Below, one piece after another: positions 36,907-45,447 of a stretch of 64,000 nt of DNA (within the stretch, counting starts at the first letter, position 1; every line of letters begins with the position of its first letter). Below the pieces are notes generated by a model. It did no database searches. It was not told the origin of the DNA and worked only from the letters and a program-made list of their open reading frames with translations. Location of the stretch: NCBI GenBank assembly GCA_029265615.1, contig JAJUIB010000006.1, positions 62,001-126,000 on the forward strand, written 5' to 3'. The DNA comes from Spirochaetota bacterium. GTDB lineage: Bacteria > Spirochaetota > Spirochaetia > Treponematales > Rectinemataceae. Made by a program: the position numbers and the translations under genes.

Positions 36907-38457
36907 ATGAACCAGACTCTCGACACGATCCGCAACACCACCCTCACCTACCGGCAAAAAGTCCTCGCCCTCGCACGGGCGGGCGAAGAACGAACCCAGC
37001 CCCTCGCCATAGCGCCCGAGGTTCAGGCGCTACGCGACGCCGGCGTCGTCTGCGATCTAAACGAGGGCCCCGCCCCTTACCGCCCCCGGTATGTGCTCCC
37101 GGACTACGCGCGCTTCCTCGACCAGGGCTCGGCGTTTTTGCGTCAGGAACCGCCCCGCGACCTTCTCGGGGCGGTGTTCGCCCTCCTCGGTCTTTATCGG
37201 CACATTCCCTCGATCACGGGTTATCCGGTATGGGTCGGCGATCTTGACGCCCTCCTCGAGCCCTTTGTCCAACGTGATCCTGCGGCACTCGGCCCCGGCG
37301 GCGAACTCTCCCCCGCGGCGGAGCGGCTCGTCAGCCTCTTCCTCGAGGGCATCGACCGCGACAACCCGGATTCGTTTTGCCACGGGGATCTCGGCCCCGA
37401 TACCACCGCGGTCGGCCGCGCCATTCTCCGCCACCAGCGCAGTGCGGGCCGCGCGGTACCAAACCTCACGCTCCGCTACGATCCAGCACGCACGCCTGAA
37501 GACTTCGCTGAAGCGGCGGCGCTCTGCGCCCTCGACGCGGCCAAGCCCTCGTTCGCGAACGATCCGCTGTTCCGCGCGGAATTCGAATCCCTCGGCCTTG
37601 CACCCTACGCCATTGCAAGTTGCTATAACGGCCTCCCCGTCGGCGGCGGATCCTGCACCCTCGTGCGGCTCAATCTTGCGCGCCTCGCCTGCACCGCAGC
37701 GCACACACTCGGCGATCCCGAGGCATTTATCAACGGCCCCCTCGCCGAAGCGGTCGCCGCCACCCTCGCCTACATCGACGAACGCGTGCGCTTCCTTGTC
37801 GAGGAATCGGGCTTCTTCGAATCATCATTCCTGGTCCGCGAGGGTCTCATCGCCAAGGAACGCTTCACGGCTATGTTCGGCATCGTCGGTCTTGCGGAGC
37901 TTGCGAACGCACTCGCGAATGCCGAACCGGGCTCGCGCGAACGCTTCGGCCGCGGTGGCGCAGCCGATACGCTCGGCGCCCGCGTCCTTGCGGCGATCGA
38001 CCGCCTTGTCACTGCCCACCGCTCGCCGTACCTTGAGGCGGCGGGTGGCCGCTACCTCCTTCACGCCCAGGTCGGCATCGACTCCGACCGCGGCGTCTCG
38101 CCCGGCTGCCGTGTACCCATCGGCGAGGAACCGCCCCTCCACGAACACCTTGCGCGCCAGGCTCCGCTCCAGACCCCCTTCATCGCAGGCTCGGGTGACG
38201 TCTTCGCCTTCGAACCCACCGCTCGCGCGAACCCCGGACATATCGTCGACGCGATGAAAGGCTTCTTCGCCTCGGGCGGCCGTTATTTTTCCTGCTATGC
38301 GGCCGACTCCGATCTTGTGCGCGTCACGGGATACCTCGTCAAACGTTCGGAGGTTGAGCGGCTCAGACGGGGTGAGGCGGTGAACAACGGCGCAACGGTT
38401 TTGGGCATGGGCGCCTTCGACAACCTCGGCGTCCTCGACCGCGCAGTGCGGCGATGA
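36907..38457 (+). CDS. yjjI: YjjI-family glycyl radical enzyme
   Basis: A 516-aa member of the glycyl radical family, matching the compact YjjI group (DUF3029). The likely active-site Cys is C238 in ASCYNGLPVGGGSC, and the radical Gly is G475 in LVRVTGYLVKR close to the C-terminus. Substrate is unknown for the group. Start ATG 36907 follows AAGGAG. The stop overlaps the yjjW start (ATGA), so enzyme and activase are coupled. Oxygen-sensitive chemistry fits an anaerobe. Confidence 0.9.
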   Translation: MNQTLDTIRNTTLTYRQKVLALARAGEERTQPLAIAPEVQALRDAGVVCDLNEGPAPYRPRYVLPDYARFLDQGSAFLRQEPPRDLLGAVFALLGLYRHIPSITGYPVWVGDLDALLEPFVQRDPAALGPGGELSPAAERLVSLFLEGIDRDNPDSFCHGDLGPDTTAVGRAILRHQRSAGRAVPNLTLRYDPARTPEDFAEAAALCALDAAKPSFANDPLFRAEFESLGLAPYAIASCYNGLPVGGGSCTLVRLNLARLACTAAHTLGDPEAFINGPLAEAVAATLAYIDERVRFLVEESGFFESSFLVREGLIAKERFTAMFGIVGLAELANALANAEPGSRERFGRGGAADTLGARVLAAIDRLVTAHRSPYLEAAGGRYLLHAQVGIDSDRGVSPGCRVPIGEEPPLHEHLARQAPLQTPFIAGSGDVFAFEPTARANPGHIVDAMKGFFASGGRYFSCYAADSDLVRVTGYLVKRSEVERLRRGEAVNNGATVLGMGAFDNLGVLDRAVRR

Positions 38458-39398
38458 GCGGCCTCAAGGAGCACGGGGAGGCGCTCGGACTCCTTGCGCG
38501 TATCCTCCCCTTCAGCGCAGTCGACGGACCGGGAAATCGCGCCGTCTTCTTCCTCCAGGGTTGCAACTTCGACTGTGCCTACTGCCACAACCCGGAAACC
38601 CGCGCTGCCTGCACAGGCTGCGGCGCATGTATTCCCGCCTGTCCCGCCGGTGCGCTCTCGCCCATGGAGAGGCGCGGTGCGCGCACCATCCCCGTCCAGT
38701 GGGATCGCGCACGGTGCCGCGATTGCGGCGCATGCGCTGCCTCCTGTCCGAGTGGAAGTTCACCGCGCGCCCGTCTTGTCACGCCCACCGAGGCCCTGGA
38801 CGAAATCGCAAGCGCCCGTCCCTTTCTCCGGGGGATCACCGTCTCTGGGGGCGAATGCACGCTCCAATCCGACTTTCTCGTAGCCCTCCTTAAAGGCGCG
38901 CGAAACCTCGGCCTCCCAGGCCTTGTCGACACAAACGGAGGACGGCCTCTTGCGGCCGAGCCGCGCCTCCTTGAGGCGGCGGAGGGCTTTATGCTCGATG
39001 TAAAGGCATGGAACGAGGACGAGCACCGCAGACTCACGGGCGCGGACAATGGGCCCGTTCGTGACAATCTCGCATTCCTCGCCGCACGCGGCGCCCTCTA
39101 CGAGGTGCGCACTGTGATAACCCTGCGCGCGCCCGGCTTCAACGCAAAGCCTGCGGAGAGCGACACCACGAGCGACGATCCTCAAGAAGGCGCCTTCGAT
39201 CTCGAGGAGACTGTGCGCGAAACCGCCTTAACCCTCGCTCGGGCAGGCTCTCGCGCGCGCTACCGCCTCATCCGCTACCGCCCCTACGGCGTGCGCCATG
39301 AACGCGCGGCACTGCTCCGCGAGCCGGGAAGCGCACTCATGGCGCGGCTTACGGAACTCGCGCGGCGCGGAGGCGCCGCGGAGGTCATCGTCTCTTAG
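38454..39398 (+). CDS. yjjW: YjjW-family glycyl radical enzyme activase (radical SAM)
   Basis: A 314-aa radical SAM protein that would install the glycyl radical on YjjI. The SAM cluster motif is C37-x3-C41-x2-C44 (GCNFDCAYCHN). An inserted ferredoxin-like module carries CTGCGACIPACP and CRDCGACAASCP, as in other activases. GGECTLQ near residue 128 is the SAM-binding GGE motif. Ends overlap the convergent MFS gene by four bases. Confidence 0.92.
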   Translation: MSGLKEHGEALGLLARILPFSAVDGPGNRAVFFLQGCNFDCAYCHNPETRAACTGCGACIPACPAGALSPMERRGARTIPVQWDRARCRDCGACAASCPSGSSPRARLVTPTEALDEIASARPFLRGITVSGGECTLQSDFLVALLKGARNLGLPGLVDTNGGRPLAAEPRLLEAAEGFMLDVKAWNEDEHRRLTGADNGPVRDNLAFLAARGALYEVRTVITLRAPGFNAKPAESDTTSDDPQEGAFDLEETVRETALTLARAGSRARYRLIRYRPYGVRHERAALLREPGSALMARLTELARRGGAAEVIVS

Positions 39399-40600
39399 CG
39401 CTCGCTGCGCGCGGGGCTTATGTCCTTCCCGAAAACGGCGAAAAGCACGGTGCCAAGAATGCCGAACCCGAAGGCGGTCAGGAAATTGGCCGCGGGCGAG
39501 ATGTTCCACAGAAGGGCGCTCGAGAGCGCGGCGATGGAGACGATGACGTCGCGGATGAGGTAGTAGGCGCCGAAGGTGCGCGCTTTCGCCTCCTCGGGAG
39601 CGAGATCCATGATGAGCGCCTTGCGGGTCGGCTCGCCGAACTCCTTAAGGCCACGAATCACAAAGGCCAGCACGAACATCGGGAACGAACGAGAGAAAAG
39701 CAGGACAAGCGGGAAAAGCGTGAAAAACCCGAAGGTGATAAGCACGAATTTCTTCTTCCCATACTTGTCGGACATCATCGCAACGGGCACATAGACAAGC
39801 ATCGCCGTGACCATCTCGATCGTCGTAAGGATGCCGAATTGGAGCGGCGTGATGCCATTGTTGTCGACCGCCCAGATGACCACGAAGGCATAGGGTATCT
39901 GTTCCGCGAAGCGGATGAGAATATCGCTCGCAAGAAGACTCCTAAGCGAGGGGCTAAAAAGCTCCCGTGTGCTGATGACGTCGCGGCCGCCTGAGCTCTT
40001 TGCGGGCTTGTCGTCAGTCATGAATTTCTGCATCAGGATGAGCGCCGCGGCGCCCATCGCGAAGGCCGCGCCAAAGGCGAGCCGCACACCATGCACCCGT
40101 CCATAAGCGCCGATAAGAGCGCCGCCGATCACCGGGCCGAGGGCCATAGGGATGCGTTTCGTAAAGGAGTGCATCGAAACGCCGAGCGCGCGGCGCTCCT
40201 TCGGCACGCTCTTCGACACAAGGCTCATGATGGCGGGAAGGGACACCGCGGTCCAGGCGATGAAAAAGACCGCGCCGATGAGCACCGCCTGCCACGCGGG
40301 AACGAGGATCACGAGAAGGTAGCCCGCCATAGCCACGAGCGTGAAGAGCTGGAGCGACTTCTTAAACCCGAGCCGGTCGGAAAGATACCCCCCGGGGAAG
40401 GAGTAGAGCGCGGAAAGGAGGTTATCCATCGAGTTGAGAAAACCCACCGACCAAGTCGATCCGCCGAGGGCCACAAGGTAGAGCGGAAGGAAGCGCTCGG
40501 CCATCTTTTCGCCCATGCCAACGAAAATCACGACGAGGAGCATCGTCGTCATGCTTCCGTTGCGCTTCAAAAACTCCTTGAGCCTGAATTCACGGGACAT
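39395..40600 (-). CDS. MFS transporter in a MarR operon
   Basis: A 401-aa protein with 12 predicted TM helices; YLSDRLGFKKSL between TM2 and TM3 is motif A and MMSDKYGKKKF its repeat in the second half. AAGGAG before the ATG lies in the end of the marR-like gene, three bases upstream, so the two are co-transcribed. Efflux of a compound sensed by the MarR protein is the likely role; the substrate is unknown. Confidence 0.88.
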   Translation of the reverse strand: MSREFRLKEFLKRNGSMTTMLLVVIFVGMGEKMAERFLPLYLVALGGSTWSVGFLNSMDNLLSALYSFPGGYLSDRLGFKKSLQLFTLVAMAGYLLVILVPAWQAVLIGAVFFIAWTAVSLPAIMSLVSKSVPKERRALGVSMHSFTKRIPMALGPVIGGALIGAYGRVHGVRLAFGAAFAMGAAALILMQKFMTDDKPAKSSGGRDVISTRELFSPSLRSLLASDILIRFAEQIPYAFVVIWAVDNNGITPLQFGILTTIEMVTAMLVYVPVAMMSDKYGKKKFVLITFGFFTLFPLVLLFSRSFPMFVLAFVIRGLKEFGEPTRKALIMDLAPEEAKARTFGAYYLIRDVIVSIAALSSALLWNISPAANFLTAFGFGILGTVLFAVFGKDISPARSER

Positions 40601-40603
40601 ACC

Positions 40604-41017
40604 CTACTCCTTGAAGAGATCCGCTTCGTCGCCGATGCTGTCGAGAAACTTCGCAAGTAGCGCCGCAAGCGCACGTCGTTCCGCGGGGGAAAGGCCGCCG
40701 TCCACCTTCGCGGCAAAGCACCGCTCTTCGTCCTCCCTGAGGCGGACGAGCCTCCGCCCCGCCTCGGTCGCGCTCACGAGGACGATGCGCTTGTCGCGGG
40801 TCGAACGCACGCGTTGCACCAGCTCCCGGCGCTCAAGATCGTCCAGCATGCCGATAAGGGTGGCTGGCGGAATCCCGCTCCGCTTTCCGAGCTCGAGCGT
40901 CGGTAGCTCTCCCGCCTCGGCGATCGTCGTAAGAACGCGCATAGGAACGGTCTTCAAACCCGAAGTGCCGCGATGATAGTGCCGTTTATAATCGAAGAGG
41001 TGGATGAGCTGATTCAA
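40604..41017 (-). CDS. MarR-family regulator
   Basis: Winged-helix regulator, 137 aa from the chosen start: TLELGKRSGIPPATLIGMLDDLERRELVQRVRSTRDKRIVLVSATEAG is the MarR DNA-binding core. A longer frame opens at GTG 41080, but a good promoter (41065-41094) and a palindromic operator (41051-41067) lie inside that extension and put the transcript start near 41058. The first in-frame start after that is TTG 41017, which gives the usual family length. The start is therefore inferred and its ribosome site is weak. Probably autorepresses itself and the downstream MFS gene. Confidence 0.78.
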   Translation of the reverse strand: MNQLIHLFDYKRHYHRGTSGLKTVPMRVLTTIAEAGELPTLELGKRSGIPPATLIGMLDDLERRELVQRVRSTRDKRIVLVSATEAGRRLVRLREDEERCFAAKVDGGLSPAERRALAALLAKFLDSIGDEADLFKE

Positions 41018-41050
41018 TAATTCTCTATCCGTATAATTCCCCTTTCGATT

Positions 41051-41067
41051 TATTCGATATGCGAATA
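41051..41067. promoter_or_regulatory. Palindromic operator of the MarR-MFS operon
   Basis: TATTCG-ATATG-CGAATA: 6-bp arms around a 5-base centre, the size of MarR sites. It overlaps the -10 box by three bases and covers the predicted transcription start. Confidence 0.65.
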
Positions 41068-41094
41068 ATAGCGCCTCCACAATTCACCCGTCAA
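41065..41094 (-). promoter_or_regulatory. Sigma-70 promoter of the MarR-MFS operon
   Basis: Minus strand TTGACG (41089-41094), 18-base spacer, TATTAT (41065-41070), in a locally AT-rich patch. Confidence 0.7.
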
Positions 41095-41109
41095 GAGGCG
41101 CGTCTTACC

Positions 41110-42654
41110 TCAGTCATCGCATCCGTAGAGCGTCGTCCGGTTCCGTCCACCTTCCTTGGAAGCGTACATGGCCCGGTCGGCCCGTTGCACGACGCTCTCG
41201 ATCGTATCATCCCTCCGAGCGCCAGAGAGCCCCAGGCTCACGGTCACCGTGCCGCAGGCACCGAAGGGCCTCTCCGCGATCCTCTGCCTAATCCGTTCCG
41301 CCAGAATGAGCGCATCCTCCGGCATGGTGTTGCCACAGAGGACGAGGAACTCCTCTCCACCCCAGCGAGCAAAGGAATCGTTCGCGCGGATGCATGTACG
41401 CACAATCCGCGAGAGCTCGACGAGGACGAGGTCACCGGCGTCGTGGCCGAACTGATCGTTGACCTCCTTGAAATGGTCGATGTCGAGCATGATGACGCTG
41501 AAGGCCGTGGCGTGGCGCCGCTGCGCCTCCAAAGCCTCACGGATAAGTTCCTCCATTTTGCGGCGGTTATAGGATTCGGTGAGGCTGTCGGTCTCTGAGA
41601 GACGGCGCAGGCGGCTGATCTCGCGTATCTCGCGGGCGATGACCACATAACCCACGGGATCGCCCAGACTGTCCTGCACCTTGTTGACGCTCACCGCGCA
41701 GGGGATGTCCTGGCCGTTCGCCGCGCGCACGAGAAGTTCGCCGGCGCCCCGCCCTCCGGTAGCCTCTTCGAGCAGGGCCGCGACCTCGGGCGAGAGCACC
41801 TCAGAGGCAGCGCGACCGGCCATGGATGCCGGTCCGCGGCCAAGGATGCCCAGGACGGCCTCGTTGGCCTCGGAGACGATGCCGCGATTGTCCACAAGAA
41901 AGCACATGTCGGACATGCTACTAACTATCGCGTCAGCGGCAATGCGGGGGGAGAGGGAGAACACAGGGTAGCGCTGCAACTTGGCGGCAACGACGACGAG
42001 CCAAAACGCGAGAAGGATTTGCACGGTCGGCGGAAAGGACTGCAAGCCCGCGAGGGGCAGGACTATGTGGAAAATGATAACAAAAACAACGAGCAGCGCG
42101 ACGGGGAAGGTGATGAGCCGGGCGTGGAGCCTGGCCCGATTGGACTTCGCCCTCCGTTCGAGAACAAGCCCAATGCCCACGAAAAGCACAAGCTCGGCAA
42201 CCAACAGGGAGACAAGGGCCCAGTTCCAGGGCGAAGAGGGGTCCATCCGCTCGATCCAGCCGTTTGGTTCCCGCTCGAAGTCCACGGCAAGGATCTTCCC
42301 GGCGAAGGCGCCGTACCAGATGAGGGGAACCGGCGCAAAGACGAGCGGACGGAGCCAACGGGCGCGGATACGCGCGACGTACTCGTCATAGAGCTCGATG
42401 ACGTAGGAGAGGGCAAGGGAGGGGTTCGCGCCCCAGCCTAGGGCGCTCACCCGATAAACCAGGCGGACAAAGTCTTCGTCCAGCGAGAGCGTCATCGCCG
42501 CATAGGCCGCGTTCCACAGCAATGTACCGAGCGAAAAGTAGAGAAAAGACCTTCCGAGAGGCGAAGCTGAGTCCTCGGAGCGCAGCGTCACGACAATGCT
42601 GAATGCGACGATCCCCGCCACGAAGGCGTAGGCTGCAGCAAAAAATCCCGCCAT
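41110..42654 (-). CDS. Diguanylate cyclase: 7TM sensor - PAS - GGDEF
   Basis: A 514-aa protein that should make cyclic di-GMP. N-terminal ~230 residues hold seven TM helices of the histidine-kinase-N 7TM type, then a PAS domain (~235-350, MCFLVDNRGIVSEANEAVLGILG), then GGDEF. The active loop is RWGGEEFLVL (about 428). RAND five residues before it is a product-inhibition I-site (RxxD). No EAL domain. Start ATG 42654 has AAGG upstream. Confidence 0.92.
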   Translation of the reverse strand: MAGFFAAAYAFVAGIVAFSIVVTLRSEDSASPLGRSFLYFSLGTLLWNAAYAAMTLSLDEDFVRLVYRVSALGWGANPSLALSYVIELYDEYVARIRARWLRPLVFAPVPLIWYGAFAGKILAVDFEREPNGWIERMDPSSPWNWALVSLLVAELVLFVGIGLVLERRAKSNRARLHARLITFPVALLVVFVIIFHIVLPLAGLQSFPPTVQILLAFWLVVVAAKLQRYPVFSLSPRIAADAIVSSMSDMCFLVDNRGIVSEANEAVLGILGRGPASMAGRAASEVLSPEVAALLEEATGGRGAGELLVRAANGQDIPCAVSVNKVQDSLGDPVGYVVIAREIREISRLRRLSETDSLTESYNRRKMEELIREALEAQRRHATAFSVIMLDIDHFKEVNDQFGHDAGDLVLVELSRIVRTCIRANDSFARWGGEEFLVLCGNTMPEDALILAERIRQRIAERPFGACGTVTVSLGLSGARRDDTIESVVQRADRAMYASKEGGRNRTTLYGCDD

Positions 42655-42756
42655 ACCTTGTGTTCTCTCCCTTATGTTCGAGGCTAATGGATAGCCCGTT
42701 TCCCCGAGCTGCGCGCGCAGCGCGTGCGCGAGGTCGTAGCGGCGTGCGCCAGAGAG

Positions 42757-44790
42757 CTACTCGAAACTGAGCGAACCGAGGTAAGCCTCGAAGGATCCTT
42801 GCGCCTCACGGCTTGCCTTCCGCGCGGCCTCGGTTTTAGTCGCAAGGCCGTCGAGCTCGGCCTCGGAATCCATAAGGCGCTTCAGATACTGCTGGCCCTG
42901 GGTCGAGTCGCGCCCGACGGCGGCGAGATTGGACCTGATCCGCGCCTGGCCGGCCTCGAGCTCGCCCGTGCGGGCTTCGAGCTCGGCAAGCGTCCGCTTC
43001 GCGTCTTCGGCCTTCCCCTTAAGCTCGATCGCCTTTTTTAGCGCTTCCTTCACCTTGGCGGGCAGTTCGGAGGAGGAGGCGTAGGCGAGAAACGCTTCGG
43101 AGGAGAGGCCTGAAAGGACAACCCGCTCCTGAGTAGGGCGGCGCTCCTTCACCTCGAGCGTGGCCTGGCCGCCAGCGGGCAGGGAGACGAGAAAGCGATA
43201 GGCGGCGTCGGTCTTTTCGTCGAAGGAGGCGGGAGCGGCGAGTTCGGCGCCCGGCGTCACCGGGTGTTCGACAAGGAGCTTCCGCGGCGTGGCGGAGGCA
43301 TTCCTGGCGACGTAGGTCCTCGTGTAGGTCATGCGCCGCGAAAGGACAAGGACACCCTTCGCGACCGTGACGCTGGTCGTCTCACGGCTCTGGGCGCTTG
43401 AGTCTTCGATCTCGACGGAGAGGTCTTTTCCGTAGGCGATAAGGCGCCTGTCTTTTTCGGGGAGGAACTCAAGGAGCGCATCCCCCGCGTAGCTACCACC
43501 GTCGAAAACGGTGATCGGCCCCGCGGGCAGCTTCATGCCGAGGCTGTTCACGATCCGTGCGCCAAGCATCGGATTCTTCGTGCCCGAGTCCGGCGACCAG
43601 ATGGAAACCTTCTCCGCGGCTATAGGACCCGCGACGAGGGGTAGCATCGCGGATCGCCGCCGCTCCAGGGTTACGGGCTTGCGGATTGTGAACTCGAACT
43701 GGTCGCCGGCGGCCCTTGCCTCGGCCGCCCCCGCCACCGAGGCGGCGAGCGAGAGCCTGTCAGCCGCCGCGCTTACGGATTCGACCGTTTTCTCCCTGAT
43801 GGGCGCGGAAGCGCGGGCGGCCTGCGGCGCGGCGGCAAGGGCCTCGGGTTCGTAGCCGGCCTCGGGCTCGAAGCCCGAGCCGTAGGTCAGGGCCTCGGCC
43901 GCCCCCGCGATGGAGAGGGGGAGAACGGGCCGCGTAAGATGTAAGGGGGCATAGAGATTCTGGATAAAGGAGACTGGCCGCCCGCTCACGAGGGTAAGAC
44001 TCACGTCCTTCCAGTCGGACTGCGAGGGGTTGTCAACGACGGCCCAGCCCTGGAACCAGGGCTTGTCATTCGAAAGGTCCAAGCGATAGGAAGCCTTCCA
44101 GACCGGCGCGGCGACTATGTAGCCTAAGGCCACCTCGCGGGAGCCTGAGCCCGGCAGACGGAGTTCGAGGATGCGCCGCCCCGCATCCCGCGCGCCCAAT
44201 ATCAGCGCGAGCCCCCGCTCGAAATCGGCAGCGATAGCAGGATCGGCGAAGCGAAAGCTCACCATGTCGTCAAGGGCGACTGCGCGAACGCCCCCTTGCG
44301 TGAGGAGAACGACCGTCGCGCGCATCGCGCCGTCCTTGCCCGTGGGCCGCTGTTCCACCGAGACGATGCGCCCCTGGATGCGCTCAGGCGCCTCGACAAC
44401 AAGCTCGGCGCCGCGGAGCCGCGAAAGGAGCTCCTCGACCCGCGGGCTACCGCGAAGGTCCACACCGAGGCCCCGGAGCGTCTCATCCAGGGTCTCGAGC
44501 GAAGGATAGGAGACCGAGGGGCCAAAGCCGCCTGAGGTGCCGCCTAAGGCGCCGCCGCCATAGGCGGCAAGATCCCAGATCACAAGGGACTTAAGAACGT
44601 CATCCACCTCCTGAGTGGAGAAAGGCAGGGATATGGACACATCCCCCTTCACCGTTCCGCGGCGCTCGAAGTAGCCCACTCCGGAGGAGAAGAGGGCGAC
44701 CTTCGTGACGGGCAGGTCCTGGGCGGCGGCCAGCCCTCCCGACAGGAGAAGGGCGGCGAGGGCGAGCGCGGGCATCGTGCGAGGGTGCAT
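42757..44790 (-). CDS. DUF4139 domain secreted protein
   Basis: A 677-aa protein with a signal peptide (1-23). After VTKVALFSSGVGYFERRGTV comes the DUF4139 pattern (ASYRLDL, WAVVDNPSQSDWKDVSLTLVSGRPVSF), and the C-terminal ~100 residues are a coiled coil (KVKEALKKAIELKGKAEDAKRTLAELEARTGELEAGQ). Homologues are large envelope proteins of unclear function; the E. coli-type mucoidy-inhibitor relatives share the domain. AGGAGG precedes the ATG and TATACT (44818-44823, minus) may be the -10. Confidence 0.82.
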   Translation of the reverse strand: MHPRTMPALALAALLLSGGLAAAQDLPVTKVALFSSGVGYFERRGTVKGDVSISLPFSTQEVDDVLKSLVIWDLAAYGGGALGGTSGGFGPSVSYPSLETLDETLRGLGVDLRGSPRVEELLSRLRGAELVVEAPERIQGRIVSVEQRPTGKDGAMRATVVLLTQGGVRAVALDDMVSFRFADPAIAADFERGLALILGARDAGRRILELRLPGSGSREVALGYIVAAPVWKASYRLDLSNDKPWFQGWAVVDNPSQSDWKDVSLTLVSGRPVSFIQNLYAPLHLTRPVLPLSIAGAAEALTYGSGFEPEAGYEPEALAAAPQAARASAPIREKTVESVSAAADRLSLAASVAGAAEARAAGDQFEFTIRKPVTLERRRSAMLPLVAGPIAAEKVSIWSPDSGTKNPMLGARIVNSLGMKLPAGPITVFDGGSYAGDALLEFLPEKDRRLIAYGKDLSVEIEDSSAQSRETTSVTVAKGVLVLSRRMTYTRTYVARNASATPRKLLVEHPVTPGAELAAPASFDEKTDAAYRFLVSLPAGGQATLEVKERRPTQERVVLSGLSSEAFLAYASSSELPAKVKEALKKAIELKGKAEDAKRTLAELEARTGELEAGQARIRSNLAAVGRDSTQGQQYLKRLMDSEAELDGLATKTEAARKASREAQGSFEAYLGSLSFE

Positions 44791-44873
44791 GGGAGCCTCC
44801 TAAAGCCGGACGAGGCAAGTATAGCGCACCAAGAGCCTTCCTGCCTCGCCCCCCGCGGCCTTCGCGCCCGCTT

Positions 44874-45293
44874 TCAGGAGTTCCGGAAGACCACCGGCAT
44901 AAAGAAGAAGGCGACAAGGATGAGGGCATACACCGAAGTGAAGGACGCGAAGACGGCGCACTTGCCGAAAGGTAGCGCGGACTCGAGAAGGACGGCCGCG
45001 AAGAGGCCCTGGATCGTGGAGCAGAGCCCGAGCGCCAGGGTCATCACGGAAATGCCGACATAGACACTTCTCGTCTCCGCAGACTTTTCGCCGCGACCGG
45101 AAAAGGAGAATGCCTGCCCGAGGCCGCGAAGAAGCGCGCCGTACCGCCCGTGGGAAACCGCCGCCGCCGAGAGGACCGCGCCTGCGAGCACGATGAAAAC
45201 GCTGTCGAGGTTGACGAAGCTACCGATCCCGCCCGAGAGGGCGGCGGAGGCAAAGAGGATCGCGTTCAATGCGCAAAAAACGAGGAAGATCAT
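44874..45293 (-). CDS. Small membrane protein, weakly MotA/PomA-like
   Basis: A 139-aa protein with four predicted TM helices. SFVNLDSVFIVLAGAVLSAAAVSHG resembles the second helix region of MotA/PomA proton-channel subunits (the FVDLPSLLIVLGG-type segment), but the cytosolic and C-terminal conserved parts of MotA are absent. It may be a remote or truncated relative, or unrelated. No MotB is nearby. Confidence 0.5.
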   Translation of the reverse strand: MIFLVFCALNAILFASAALSGGIGSFVNLDSVFIVLAGAVLSAAAVSHGRYGALLRGLGQAFSFSGRGEKSAETRSVYVGISVMTLALGLCSTIQGLFAAVLLESALPFGKCAVFASFTSVYALILVAFFFMPVVFRNS

Positions 45294-45311
45294 GGGAACC
45301 CCTTATGGTCT

Positions 45312-45340
45312 TTGTCGGCCGCCTTAAAGGCGGCCGACAA
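45312..45340. terminator. Perfect 14-bp hairpin
   Basis: TTGTCGGCCGCCTT and AAGGCGGCCGACAA are separated by one base. It stands between the AOR terminators and the small membrane protein gene; no strong T-tract on either strand. Confidence 0.55.
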
Positions 45341-45370
45341 GCCATACGGCGGAAGACGCGGCGCGGTTTG

Positions 45371-45401
45371 AAAAAACGGACGGCCCCCGAAGGGACGTCC
45401 G
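45371..45401 (-). terminator. Intrinsic terminator of the ferredoxin-AOR operon
   Basis: Minus strand: CGGACG pairs with CGTCCG (inner GGG/CCC pairs too), followed by TTTTTT (45371-45376). Confidence 0.8.
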
Positions 45402-45416
45402 CCTTGTTTAAAATCG

Positions 45417-45440
45417 GCGCGGGCGGCGATCCGCCCGCGC
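45417..45440 (-). terminator. First hairpin after the AOR stop codon
   Basis: GCGCGGGCGG and CCGCCCGCGC form a perfect 10-bp stem with a 4-base loop, starting 8 bases after the AOR stop. The minus strand continues CGATTTTAAA. It is the first of three stacked hairpins. Confidence 0.6.
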
Positions 45441-45447
45441 TCGGGGA

